Position numbers and translations under genes: made by a program. A DNA stretch of 64,000 nucleotides from NCBI RefSeq assembly GCF_024594815.1, contig NZ_JANJOU010000010.1, positions 186,001 to 250,000 on the forward strand, read 5' to 3'. The stretch comes from Roseomonas populi. GTDB taxonomy: Bacteria; Pseudomonadota; Alphaproteobacteria; Acetobacterales; Acetobacteraceae. The notes beneath the pieces were generated by a model. It was not told where the DNA came from and searched no databases. It saw only the letters and a list, made by a program, of their open reading frames with translations. Position 1 is the first letter of the stretch; each line of letters begins with the position of its first letter. This document shows positions 25,696-34,833 of the stretch, in pieces.

Positions 25696-27390
25696 GTGTC
25701 CGAACGCGAGAGCATGGAATTCGACGTGCTGGTGGTGGGCGGCGGCCCGGCCGGCCTGGCCACGGCCATCCGGCTGAAGCAGGCATCGCCGGACACCACC
25801 GTCTGCCTCGTGGAAAAGGGCTCTGAGATCGGCGCCCACACCCTCTCCGGCGCCGTGCTGGAACCGCGCGCGCTGGACGAGCTGTTCCCGGACTGGCGCG
25901 ACGACCCGCCGGCCCTTGCCACGCCCGCCGGCGACGACCGCTTCATGTACCTGACGGAGAAGCGGGCCTTTAAGCTCCCCACGCCCCCGGCCATGAACAA
26001 CCACGGCAACTACGTGGTCTCTCTCGGCAATGTGTGCCGCTGGCTCGGCGCCAAGGCGGAGGAGCTGGGCGTCGAGATCTACCCGGGCTTCGCTGCCTCC
26101 GACCTCGTGATCGAGGAAGGCGTGGTGAAGGGCGTGGTGGCCGGCGTGATGGGCATCACGCGGGAGGGTGAGGAAGGCCCGGACTTCCAGCCCGGCATGG
26201 AGCTCCGCGCCACCTACACGGTGTTCGCGGAGGGCTGCCGGGGATCGCTGACCAAGCGCCTCTTCGAGAAGTACGACCTCCGCAAGGACTGCCAGCCGCA
26301 GACCTTCGGCCTCGGCATCAAGGAACTGTGGGAGATCCCGAAGGAGAAGCACACGCCGGGGCTGGTGTGGCACTCCACGGGCTGGCCGCTGAAGAGCGAC
26401 ACCTATGGCGGCTCCTGGCTCTACATGCTCGGCGAGAACCTCGTCTCCATCGGCTTCGTGGTCGGGCTGGACTATCCCAACCCCTGGCTCTCGCCCTTCG
26501 ACGAGTTCCAGCGCTTCAAGACCCATCCCGAGGTCCGCAAGTTCCTGGAGGGCGGGAAGCGCATCGCCTACGGCGCCCGCGCGCTGAACGAGGGCGGCGC
26601 GCAGTCCGTGCCGCGCCTGGTCTTCCCCGGCGGGATGCTGGTGGGCGACACGGCGGGCTTCCTCAACGTGCCGAAGATCAAGGGCACGCACACCGCGATG
26701 AAGAGCGGCATGGTCGCCGCCGACGCCATCGCGGAGGCGCTGAAGGGGGAAACCCGGCCGGAGGTGCTGGAGACCTACCCCGAGGCCATCCGCAAGTCCT
26801 GGGTGTGGGAGGAGCTGCATTCAGTCCGCAATATTCGCCCGGGCTTCTCCAAGTTCGGCTTCTTCGGCGGCATGGCCGCGGCGGCGCTGGACACCTACGT
26901 CTTCCGCGGCAAGGCGCCCTGGACCTGGGTCCACCACGCCGACAACGAGACGCTGAAGCCCGCCGACAAGGCGGAAAAGATCGTCTACCCCAAGCCCGAC
27001 GGCGTGCTGACCTTCGACCGCCTCTCCTCCGTGTTCCTCTCCAACACCAACCACGAGGAGAACCAGCCGGCCCACCTCGTCCTGAAGGAGCCGGAGCGCT
27101 GGAAGGGCGTGAACTGGGACCAGTTCCGCAGCCCGGAGAGCCGCTACTGCCCGGCCGCCGTGTACGAGGCGGTGGGGCCGGAGGCGGAGCGCGAGCTGCG
27201 CGGCACGCCGGACGCCGAGGCCACCGGAGAGGGCGCGGCGGTGGAGGCGGGCGACGCCGCCGTGAAGCTCGTGATCAACGCGCAGAACTGCGTGCACTGC
27301 AAGACCTGCGACATCAAGGACCCCAGCCAGAACATCGACTGGCGCACGCCCGAGGGCGGCGGGGGACCCAACTACATCGGCGGGATGTGA
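25696..27390 (+). CDS. Electron transfer flavoprotein-ubiquinone oxidoreductase
   Basis: Membrane-associated enzyme passing electrons from ETF (from acyl-CoA and amine dehydrogenases) to ubiquinone. In 564 residues, an FAD-binding G-G-G-P-A-G-L-A is near residue 13, and a long body includes G-E-N-L-V-S-I-G-F-V and G-D-T-A-G-F-L-N-V-P-K-I-K-G-T-H. The C-terminal ferredoxin-like domain has N-C-V-H-C-K-T-C-D-I-K-D-P, ligating a 4Fe-4S cluster, and ends N-Y-I-G-G-M. The GTG at 25696 is preceded by AGGAGG with 7-base spacing; the frame is open back to 24364 but only through antisense of other genes. It stands alone and is ended by the terminator at 27395. Confidence 0.96.
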   Translation: MSERESMEFDVLVVGGGPAGLATAIRLKQASPDTTVCLVEKGSEIGAHTLSGAVLEPRALDELFPDWRDDPPALATPAGDDRFMYLTEKRAFKLPTPPAMNNHGNYVVSLGNVCRWLGAKAEELGVEIYPGFAASDLVIEEGVVKGVVAGVMGITREGEEGPDFQPGMELRATYTVFAEGCRGSLTKRLFEKYDLRKDCQPQTFGLGIKELWEIPKEKHTPGLVWHSTGWPLKSDTYGGSWLYMLGENLVSIGFVVGLDYPNPWLSPFDEFQRFKTHPEVRKFLEGGKRIAYGARALNEGGAQSVPRLVFPGGMLVGDTAGFLNVPKIKGTHTAMKSGMVAADAIAEALKGETRPEVLETYPEAIRKSWVWEELHSVRNIRPGFSKFGFFGGMAAAALDTYVFRGKAPWTWVHHADNETLKPADKAEKIVYPKPDGVLTFDRLSSVFLSNTNHEENQPAHLVLKEPERWKGVNWDQFRSPESRYCPAAVYEAVGPEAERELRGTPDAEATGEGAAVEAGDAAVKLVINAQNCVHCKTCDIKDPSQNIDWRTPEGGGGPNYIGGM

Positions 27391-27394
27391 GCCG

Positions 27395-27425
27395 AAGGGC
27401 CGGGGAGGACACCTCCCCGGCCCTT
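27395..27425. terminator. Bidirectional rho-independent terminator
   Basis: Perfect 14-bp stem (27395-27408 with 27412-27425) around a 3-base ACA loop, followed on the + strand by the pyrimidine/T-rich TCTCTTTTA. It lies 4 bases after the ETF-QO stop and 7 bases before the end of the convergent SDR gene. Confidence 0.85.
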
Positions 27426-27431
27426 TCTCTT

Positions 27432-28229
27432 TTATGCTCGGACGTTCCCTTGCTGGGCCTGGGCCCGCATATGGGCCACGCCCGCCGTCGTCAGCCCGCC
27501 ATCCGCCGTCACCTCGCTGCCCGTCATGAAGGATGCGGCGTCCGAGGCGAGGAAAAGGACGATGTTGGCGATCTCATCGGGGCTGGCCTCCCGCCCCATC
27601 GGGATGGCGAAGCGATTGGCCTCCATATGCCCGGCCGGCGCCGCATGGGTCAGCGGCGTCGCGATCATCGCGGGGTGGACGGAGTTCACGCGGATGCCGT
27701 CCTTCACCATCTCCAGCGCGGCCGACTTGGTCAGACCACGCACGGCCCATTTGCTCGCCGTGTAGGAGGGATCACCGTGCGCGATGATCCCGGCCGTGGA
27801 GGAGATGTTCACGATCGCCGAAGGTGCCGTACGCGCCAGCAGCCCGTGGCAGTGCTTCATGCCCAGGAAGACGCCCGCGACGTTCACGTTCATGGCGCGG
27901 TCCCATTCCGCCTTGGTCGTCTGTGCCAGCGGCTTGCGCACGATCAGCCCGGCATTGTTCACCAAGGCCTTCAGTCCCGCGCCGCGCGCCCCGATGTCCT
28001 GAACCAGTTTCTGCCAGTCGCCCTCCTCGGCCACGTCGAGGTGGTGGTAGGAGGCGGAGAGCCCCTCCCCCCGCAAGGCGCCGGCCAGGGCCTCGCCTTC
28101 CTCATCGAGGATGTCGGCCAAGTGGACATGCGCTCCAGCCCCGGCAAAGCGGCGGGACAGGGCCGCGCCGAGCCCGCGGGATCCGCCGGTGACGCAGACG
28201 CTCTGCCAACGAAAGTAAGCCTCAGTCAT
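27432..28229 (-). CDS. Short-chain dehydrogenase/reductase
   Basis: A 265-residue NAD(P)-dependent classical SDR. The cofactor loop T-G-G-S-R-G-L-G is at 14-21, N-N-A-G at 91-94, and the catalytic triad is Ser143/144, Tyr156 and Lys160 (Y-T-A-S-K). D40 after the second strand suggests NAD preference, by family rule. Substrate unknown. It is 70 bases downstream of the start of nothing else on this strand and is followed upstream by the Bug gene at 28300, whose operon it may join as a distal gene. Confidence 0.88.
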   Translation of the reverse strand: MTEAYFRWQSVCVTGGSRGLGAALSRRFAGAGAHVHLADILDEEGEALAGALRGEGLSASYHHLDVAEEGDWQKLVQDIGARGAGLKALVNNAGLIVRKPLAQTTKAEWDRAMNVNVAGVFLGMKHCHGLLARTAPSAIVNISSTAGIIAHGDPSYTASKWAVRGLTKSAALEMVKDGIRVNSVHPAMIATPLTHAAPAGHMEANRFAIPMGREASPDEIANIVLFLASDAASFMTGSEVTADGGLTTAGVAHMRAQAQQGNVRA

Positions 28230-28299
28230 CGGCCTCTCGATCTCACCCCCTGGCGGGCGGCGGCAGGCCGGGGCGAAGGCTCACCCCGGCCTCCCTCCC

Positions 28300-29268
28300 C
28301 TACTCCGGCTGGTAGTTCACGCTCTTCAGCAGCTCGCTCGCGCGGGTGATCTCGCTCGCGATGAAGCGCTTGGAGTCGTCGATGCTCTCCGTCACCGGCT
28401 CAAGCACCTGGCCTGTCATCCGCTCCACGATGGCGGGCTCGCGCATCGTCTCCTGCATCAGCGCGTTCACGCGGCCGCAGATCTCGGCAGAGGTGCCCTT
28501 CGGCCCCCAGACGCCGTACCAGGACTGGAACTCGTAGCCGGGCAGCCCGACCTCGCCCATGGTCGGCACGTCCTTGGCAAGGTTGGAACGCTCCTTCGCC
28601 GCGATGCCGAGCACGCTGATCTTCCCGTCGCCCCGCGCGGGCAGGATGGCGAAGCAGGGGTCGATCAGCAGTTGCACGCTGCCGCCCATCATGTCCGTCA
28701 GCGCGGGCTGCGTGCCGCGATAAGTCACCATATCCAGATCCAGCCCCGTGCGGCGCAGGAACTCGATGGTGGCAAGGTGCCCGGCGGAGCCGAGCGAGGA
28801 GACGGCGAAGTTCCACTCGCGCGGCTTCGCCTTCGCGGCCGCCGCCACCTCGGCATAGGTCTTCTCGCGCTTCAGGCCGGAGGCAGCGAGCACCAGCGGC
28901 GCGCGGGCGGTGCGCGCCATCACCTCCAGGTCCTTCTGCGGGTCGAAGTTCGCGCCCTTCAGCACCAGCGGCATCACCGCCGTGTTGAAGGCAGAGGCGA
29001 GGATCGTGTAGCCGTCCGGCGCGGCCTGCAGCACGGCATTGGTGCCGACCAGACCCGCGCCGCCCGTGCGGTTCTCCGCCACGGCCGTCGCGCCAAGCTT
29101 CTCGGACAGGCGCTGCGCCAGGAGGCGGCCGAGCGTGTCGTTCGCAGCGCCCGGCGGCCAGGGGATGATCACGCGGATCGGCTTGGCCCGGGGCCAGGAT
29201 TCCTGCGCCTGGATGGCGGGGGCGGCCAGGGTGCCGGCGGCGGCCAGAAGAAGACTGCGGCGGTTCAT
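28300..29268 (-). CDS. Bug/TctC-family periplasmic solute receptor (1 of 5)
   Basis: A 322-residue tripartite-tricarboxylate-type binding protein. The signal peptide ends at A-I-Q-A-Q. The mature start W-P-x-x-x-P-I-R-V-I-I-P-W-P-P-G, the V-E/A-E-N-R-T-G-G region and Y-R-G-T-Q-P-A-L-T-D are family hallmarks. It shares the G-S-A-G-H-L-A-T-I loop and the N-Y-Q-P-E ending with the receptor at 62522, its closest relative in the window. No TctA/TctB membrane genes are near. It is the last gene of the IclR-controlled operon and probably captures that pathway's substrate. Confidence 0.92.
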   Translation of the reverse strand: MNRRSLLLAAAGTLAAPAIQAQESWPRAKPIRVIIPWPPGAANDTLGRLLAQRLSEKLGATAVAENRTGGAGLVGTNAVLQAAPDGYTILASAFNTAVMPLVLKGANFDPQKDLEVMARTARAPLVLAASGLKREKTYAEVAAAAKAKPREWNFAVSSLGSAGHLATIEFLRRTGLDLDMVTYRGTQPALTDMMGGSVQLLIDPCFAILPARGDGKISVLGIAAKERSNLAKDVPTMGEVGLPGYEFQSWYGVWGPKGTSAEICGRVNALMQETMREPAIVERMTGQVLEPVTESIDDSKRFIASEITRASELLKSVNYQPE

Positions 29269-29330
29269 GGTTGTCTCTCCCTTCTCGTAGCAAATGGGCC
29301 GGCCCCTGTTGCGGAGCCGGCCCCCTTCGT

Positions 29331-30221
29331 TCAGGCCGCCAGAAGCTGCGCGGCCTCGTCCTGTGTCAGCGGCAGCAGGGGCGGGCGCAGCCGCGTCCAG
29401 CCCTGGTGCCCCGTCTCCTTCGCCAGCAGCACCTTCAGCGAGGCCATCTGCGCGAACCTGGAGGCCAGGGTGCGCTTGGCCACCACCCGGGCCTGCGCCG
29501 CATCCACCTCGGCCGCCTTCGAGGGGTCGTTGGCGTTGCGGTAGATGAAGGCCAGGTCGGCCGCGACGAGGTTGGAGGTGGCGGTAATGCAGCCCGCCCC
29601 ACCCTCTCGCATCAGCGGCAGCAGCAGCGGGTCGGCGCCCGCCAGCACGGCGAAGCCGGGGAAGGTCTTCACCAGCATCTGCATGTTGGCGAAGTCGCCG
29701 GCGCTGTCCTTGATGCCCGTGAAGGTGCCGGGGTAGCGCTTCAGCAGCGCCTCGATGATCGGGGCGGTGATCGGCACGGCCGACATCTGCGGGATGTGGT
29801 AGAGGATCACGCGCAGGTCGCTGCTGCCGATCCGCTCCACGATCTCGGAATAGGCGGCGATCACGCCCTCCTCACTCGGCGCCTTGTAGTAGAAGGGCGG
29901 CAGCATCACGACGGTGTTCACGCCCAGCGAAAGCGCGTGCTTCGTCAGCGCCACCGTTTCCGGGATCGCCACCACGCCCGTGCCGGGCAGCAGGCGCTTT
30001 GTTTCCACGCCGCCCTGCACCGCGGCCTCCAGGATGGCCTTGCGCTCATCGGTGGAGAAGGAGTTCGCCTCGCCGGTGGTGCCCAGCAGGGCGATGCCGT
30101 CGCAGCCCTGCGCGATCAGGCGCTTCGCGTGCTCCACGAAGACGGGAAGGTCCGGCGAAAGGTCCTCCTTCAGCGGCGTCAGAGCGGCGGAATAGACGCC
30201 GGCGGGATGCGGGCTGCTCAT
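29331..30221 (-). CDS. DapA/N-acetylneuraminate-lyase superfamily aldolase or dehydratase
   Basis: A 296-residue class I (Schiff-base) aldolase. The G-T-T-G-E pyruvate-binding motif is at 47-51, Tyr141 in L-Y-H-I-P, and the Schiff-base lysine is Lys171 in G-I-K-D-S-A-G-D. Real DHDPS (lysine synthesis), sialic-acid lyase and 2-keto-3-deoxy-sugar-acid aldolases/dehydratases all share these. Its place in a catabolic operon with an alcohol dehydrogenase, a sialidase-fold protein and a solute receptor argues for a catabolic keto-acid aldolase and against lysine synthesis. It overlaps the upstream gene by 4 bases (ATGA). Confidence 0.88.
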   Translation of the reverse strand: MSSPHPAGVYSAALTPLKEDLSPDLPVFVEHAKRLIAQGCDGIALLGTTGEANSFSTDERKAILEAAVQGGVETKRLLPGTGVVAIPETVALTKHALSLGVNTVVMLPPFYYKAPSEEGVIAAYSEIVERIGSSDLRVILYHIPQMSAVPITAPIIEALLKRYPGTFTGIKDSAGDFANMQMLVKTFPGFAVLAGADPLLLPLMREGGAGCITATSNLVAADLAFIYRNANDPSKAAEVDAAQARVVAKRTLASRFAQMASLKVLLAKETGHQGWTRLRPPLLPLTQDEAAQLLAA

Positions 30222-31420
30222 GCGGGTGCTCCAGTCCAGCTCTCGGCCACGCGGACGTATTTGATGGCCTGTCGATAGTAGGTGTAGGCGATGTGCAGCG
30301 CCCCATCCGGCGACTGCATGATCGTCGGGTAGGAGAACTCGCGGTTCACCTTGTCGCGCGAGTTGTTCGTCATGCAGTAGCCGTCGCCCGTCTCCAGGTT
30401 GCGGCGATAGGGCCAGCTGCGGCCGCCATCGGCCGAGATCGCCAGCGTCATCGGCGCGCGGGGCACGCCCCAGAAGGTGCTGCGAACGCCCTCCACCGGC
30501 ACGGGCTCGGCGCGGTCGTCGCCCTCATCGCCCTCGATGTCGTCGTAGAGCGAGGTGCGGCGCTCCTTGGCATCCGCCGCGCTGCTCTCGTTGTACACCA
30601 TGCCGATATGGCCATTGGCCAGCCGCACGGCCTGGACGGAGGAGTTGTTGTTCGGCAGCTCCGTCCGCTCCGGCGCCGTCCATGTCCGCCCCAGATCTGT
30701 GGAGCGGGAGACGTAGACGTTGTCCGCCCAGCGGCTGCGGTAGAAGGCGACAAGGCCTCCATCCTTCATGTCCAGCACGGACATGTGCACGCAGCCCTCG
30801 CTCTCCGGCACCGCCACCTCGGTCCAGGTCCTGCCCTGGTCGGAGGAGATCTTCACCGCGCTGTAGTCCTTGTCCCCCACCCACTTCTTCCCGGGGGTGG
30901 TCAGGCAGACCCAGATCGGCAGCAGCCAGTCGCCGTTCTCCAGCACCACCATCGGCTGGCGCATGAAGGTGCCGCCATCCTCGCGCGGGCCGAACAGCGT
31001 CTCGATCGGGCCCCAGGAATGGCCGTTATCGCCCGACTTGCGGCAGCGGACGATGGCCGTGTCCTGGTTGCCGCTGATCTGCGCGGTCCAGATCAGCCAC
31101 AGCGTGCCGTCCGGCGCGGGGAAGAGCAGCGGGTTCTGCTCGGAGCGCGTCGGGTCGTCGGAGAGCTTCTCCGGCTGCGTCCAGGTGTCGCTGCCCTTGG
31201 CGAGGCGGGAGAACTGGACGGAGATGTCCGCCACGCCCTCCTGCGTGCCGCCGAACCACACGCAGGCGATGTCGCCGTTCGGCAGGTAGGTCAGGTTCGC
31301 CGCATGGCTCTGCACGGTGGCGTGGGGGATGAAGGTCTCAACCCGCGCGGCGTCGCCGGGATGCGGGGCAAGCTTCCCGTTGCCGCTGAAATCCGGCGGG
31401 GGGCTGACGGCTGCCGACAT
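30218..31420 (-). CDS. Sialidase-fold (BNR repeat) protein
   Basis: A 400-residue six-bladed propeller of the sialidase/neuraminidase superfamily. Asp-box-like repeats are visible (S-G-D-N-G-H-S-W, S-S-D-Q-G-R-T-W, S-T-D-L-G-R-T-W, S-A-D-G-G-R-S-W). There is no signal peptide, so it appears cytoplasmic, unlike secreted sialidases. This suggests it acts on an imported glycoside or keto-acid sugar. Whether it is a true sialidase is uncertain because the catalytic Arg triad, Tyr and Glu cannot be placed without alignment. It is translationally coupled to the alcohol dehydrogenase upstream (TGATG) and to the aldolase downstream (ATGA). Confidence 0.78.
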   Translation of the reverse strand: MSAAVSPPPDFSGNGKLAPHPGDAARVETFIPHATVQSHAANLTYLPNGDIACVWFGGTQEGVADISVQFSRLAKGSDTWTQPEKLSDDPTRSEQNPLLFPAPDGTLWLIWTAQISGNQDTAIVRCRKSGDNGHSWGPIETLFGPREDGGTFMRQPMVVLENGDWLLPIWVCLTTPGKKWVGDKDYSAVKISSDQGRTWTEVAVPESEGCVHMSVLDMKDGGLVAFYRSRWADNVYVSRSTDLGRTWTAPERTELPNNNSSVQAVRLANGHIGMVYNESSAADAKERRTSLYDDIEGDEGDDRAEPVPVEGVRSTFWGVPRAPMTLAISADGGRSWPYRRNLETGDGYCMTNNSRDKVNREFSYPTIMQSPDGALHIAYTYYRQAIKYVRVAESWTGAPA

Positions 31421-32562
31421 CAGTAGGCCTCCTCGTACATCGCCAGGATCTCGTCCCGGCTCAGGTCGCGGGGGTTGTTGTCCAGCAGGCGGCGGATGGC
31501 GTGCGCCTCCGTCGCCATGGTGCCGAGGTCATCGCGCGGCACGTTGAGGCGGGACAGCTTCATCTCCACGCCCAGCCGCTCGCAGAAGGCGTGGGTGCCT
31601 TCCAGCACCGCCTTCGGGTCGGTGGAAGCCGACAGGCCCAGCGCTTCCAGCACCAGCGCCGTCTTCTCCGGCACGGCGGGGGCGTTGTGCGCCAGGGTGT
31701 GCGGGAAGATCAGCGCGCAGGCCAGGCCGTGCGGGATGTGGTGGCGCGTGCCCAGCGGATAGGCCACCGCGTGCCCCGCCGTGGTGTTCACCGGGCCGAG
31801 GCAGAAGCCGCCATACATGGAAGCCAGCGCCAGCCCGGCGCGCGCCTCCTTGTCGGATCCGTCCTTCACCGCGCGGCCGAGATACCGTCCGACGAGGCGG
31901 ATGCCCTCCAGCGCGTAGAGGTCGATGATCGGGTGCGCCTTCTTGGAGGTAAAGGCTTCCGTGCAGTGCGCCATGGCGTCCACGCCCGTCGCGGCCGTCA
32001 CGGCCGGCGGCACGGTCATCGTCAGGTCGGGATCGACCACCGCGAAGTCGGCCAGCATGTGCCGGCTCTGCACCGCCAGCTTGTTCTGCGTGGCGGGGTC
32101 GGTGACGAGGGAGCGCGTGCCGCCCTCGCTGCCCGTGCCGGCCGTGGTGGGGATCTGCACCAGGGCGGCCTTGCGGCCGCGTACCTTCTCCGGCCCCACC
32201 ACCTCGTGCAGCGTCTGGCCGCTGCCCGGCAGCACCGCCACCAGCTTCGCCAGGTCCATGGCGCTGCCGCCGCCATAGCCGATGACGAGGTCGGGCTTCA
32301 GCGCCTCCGCCATCGCCAGCACCTTCTCCAGGTTCGGCAGGTCCGGCTCCGGCTTCACCTCGCCGAAGACTGTGACTTCGCAGGGCACCTCGCCGGGCAG
32401 GCCCAGCAGGCCCACGCGGCCGGCGTTGAAGGCATCGGCCACCACCAGCACGCGCTTCAGCCCGCGCTCCGCCACCCAGGGGGCCAGGGCGGAGAGGGTG
32501 CCCGAGCCGAACTCAATGCGGGCGGGGCGGAGGAGCTCGATAGGGCTGTGCAGTTCAGGCAT
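31420..32562 (-). CDS. Iron-containing alcohol dehydrogenase family
   Basis: A 380-residue group III alcohol dehydrogenase. The NAD-binding G-G-G-S-A-M-D-L-A-K lies near residue 97, and P-T-T-A-G-T-G-S-E follows. Metal ligands sit in V-D-A-M-A-H-C-T-E-A and H-G-L-A-C-A-L-I-F-P-H-T. The family also contains maleylacetate reductases and lactaldehyde/sugar-alcohol dehydrogenases, so the substrate is open. The ATG at 32562 is chosen; the frame runs 12 codons further upstream into the IclR gene end. It is the first enzyme gene of the operon, 16 bases after the IclR gene. Confidence 0.88.
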   Translation of the reverse strand: MPELHSPIELLRPARIEFGSGTLSALAPWVAERGLKRVLVVADAFNAGRVGLLGLPGEVPCEVTVFGEVKPEPDLPNLEKVLAMAEALKPDLVIGYGGGSAMDLAKLVAVLPGSGQTLHEVVGPEKVRGRKAALVQIPTTAGTGSEGGTRSLVTDPATQNKLAVQSRHMLADFAVVDPDLTMTVPPAVTAATGVDAMAHCTEAFTSKKAHPIIDLYALEGIRLVGRYLGRAVKDGSDKEARAGLALASMYGGFCLGPVNTTAGHAVAYPLGTRHHIPHGLACALIFPHTLAHNAPAVPEKTALVLEALGLSASTDPKAVLEGTHAFCERLGVEMKLSRLNVPRDDLGTMATEAHAIRRLLDNNPRDLSRDEILAMYEEAY

Positions 32563-32578
32563 CGCGGGGTTCCAGTCT

Positions 32579-33415
32579 CTATCCGGCGCGCCGCACACCG
32601 ATCGCGCCGAGGGAGAGGCGAACGCCCTCCGTCAGCTCGTCGGTTAGGCGGCGAAGATGGGGCAAGGCAGTTTCGACGAAGGCGTCGATCGGCTGGCGCG
32701 CGGCGCCGATGGTCAGGCTTACGCCGGCCAGCGGCATTCCATCCGCGCCCAGCACAGGGGCGGCCACGGTGCGCAGCCCGTAGGCGTTCTCGCCGTCGGA
32801 CACGGCGTATCCCTGGCGCCGCACGGTCTCCAGCCGCCCGAGCAGCGCATCCAGGTCGGTCACGGTGCGCTCGGAGAGCATCACGCGCTCCACGCCCTCC
32901 AGGTGCTCGATCTGACGGTGGCGCGGCAGCCAGGCGAGGATGGCGTGGCCCAGCGCGGTGGCATAGGCACCAACCCGCGTGCCGGGGCGGCGCACCAGCC
33001 CGCTGCGCTCCAGCCCGTGCTGCACGCGCTGCAGGTAGATCACCTCGCCCCCCTCGATCACGCCGAGGGAGCCGGCATCGGCCACGCCCGGCACCATCTC
33101 ACGCAGCAGCGGCTCGGCATGGCCGGGCAGGTCGTTGGCGGACAGGGCGGCGAAGCCGAGCTCCAGGCAGCGCAGGGTCAGGCGGAAGCGCCGCGTGCCC
33201 GGCACGGCGCGCAGATAGCCCAGGGCGATGAGGGTGTGGATCAGGCGGAAGGCGGTGCCGCGGTCCAGCCCCGCCCGGGTTGCCACCTCGGATACTGTCA
33301 GTTCCGGCAGGTCGGCGCCGAAAGCGCGCAGCACGGCGAAGACCTTTGCGGCGGATTGGACGAGGTTCTTCGGGTTCGCTGCGGGCGAAGCCTCTCCCTC
33401 TTCCGTCCCGGCCAT
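32579..33415 (-). CDS. IclR-family transcriptional regulator
   Basis: A 278-residue regulator. An N-terminal winged helix-turn-helix (about 25-85, with T-V-S-E-V-A-T-R-A-G-L-D-R-G-T-A-F-R) and a C-terminal ligand-binding IclR domain (E-G-G-E-V-I-Y-L-Q-R, A-T-A-L-G-H-A-I-L-A). IclR proteins commonly control aromatic-acid or sugar-acid catabolism. It is first in the leftward operon it probably regulates, only 16 bases upstream of the alcohol dehydrogenase. The 116 bases upstream (33416-33531) contain no clear palindrome. Confidence 0.92.
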   Translation of the reverse strand: MAGTEEGEASPAANPKNLVQSAAKVFAVLRAFGADLPELTVSEVATRAGLDRGTAFRLIHTLIALGYLRAVPGTRRFRLTLRCLELGFAALSANDLPGHAEPLLREMVPGVADAGSLGVIEGGEVIYLQRVQHGLERSGLVRRPGTRVGAYATALGHAILAWLPRHRQIEHLEGVERVMLSERTVTDLDALLGRLETVRRQGYAVSDGENAYGLRTVAAPVLGADGMPLAGVSLTIGAARQPIDAFVETALPHLRRLTDELTEGVRLSLGAIGVRRAG

Positions 33416-33531
33416 GCCTTTCCTCCCGTCCGGCAGCCCGATGATCGGAATGCGAACATTTGTTGTGGCGTTGGGCGGAGTTTCAGCACCTCCCCCGCCC
33501 CGCCGTCAAGCAGAAGCGGGGGTGCCGCGCC

Positions 33532-34221
<690 letters not shown>

Positions 34222-34306
34222 GGCGCAGGCTCCATCAGGGGATCTGCCGCCCCTTTGGCATGGCTGGCGCTCCACCGCACTCTTCCCCGCGCGGTGGGGT
34301 GTGGGA

Positions 34307-34792
34307 CTAGGCTTCCGGCGCCCCGCCCTCATCCTCCCCGATCAGCAGGCGCAGCGCGCGCAGGATCAGCGCCCGCTCCTCCCCGCCCAGCGGGGCCAGC
34401 AGCGAGTCCTGGTGCGCCCGCGCTGCCGCCAGCACCGGCCTCACCCGCGCGCGTCCCTTGGGCGTGAGGTGGATCAGCACGCGCCGCCGGTCCTCCCGCG
34501 TTGATCGGCGGCGCACCAGCCCGTCCGCCTCCATCCGGTCCAGCACCTTCGTCATGCTGGGCTGCTTCATCAGGGCCATCGCGGCCAGCTGCCCCACGCC
34601 CAAGCCATCGATATCGGAGAGGCAGGCCAGCACCCGCCACTCCGGCACGGAAAGGTCCCACCCCTTCAGCGAAGCATGGAAAGTGGAGGACACCTCATGG
34701 CTGGCCCGAGCGAGAAGATAGGGCAGGTAGCTCTCGGTGAAGGCCACAGGGGCTTTCCATCCCTTTTCATATATCTTGACCACTCCGGCCAT
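34307..34792 (-). CDS. MarR-family transcriptional regulator
   Basis: A 161-residue winged-helix repressor. It contains W-R-V-L-A-C-L, the recognition region Q-P-S-M-T-K-V-L-D-R-M-E, and the wing S-x-R-E-D-R-R-R-V-L-I-H-L-T-P-K-G. The ATG at 34792 gives the usual MarR length; a TTG at 34831 is possible but would almost abut the divergent gene. It is divergent from the NicX-like gene with only 41 bases between starts, so it very probably represses that operon and itself. NicR and PicR, which control nicotinate and picolinate pathways, are also MarR proteins (family knowledge). Confidence 0.9.
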   Translation of the reverse strand: MAGVVKIYEKGWKAPVAFTESYLPYLLARASHEVSSTFHASLKGWDLSVPEWRVLACLSDIDGLGVGQLAAMALMKQPSMTKVLDRMEADGLVRRRSTREDRRRVLIHLTPKGRARVRPVLAAARAHQDSLLAPLGGEERALILRALRLLIGEDEGGAPEA

Positions 34793-34833
34793 TCTGCGCC
34801 CGAATGAACGCGAACCCAGGGGATCGGCCAAGG

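Noticed and set aside
29331-30221. Calling the DapA-type gene a lysine-biosynthesis dapA
   Set aside because: The IclR-controlled operon context with a receptor and dehydrogenase argues for catabolism; the shared fold does not decide substrate.
31420-32562. Reading the Fe-alcohol dehydrogenase as a dedicated maleylacetate reductase of an aromatic pathway
   Set aside because: No ring-cleaving dioxygenase accompanies it in its operon, and the neighbouring aldolase and sialidase-fold genes point to sugar-acid chemistry. Kept as a general Fe-ADH.
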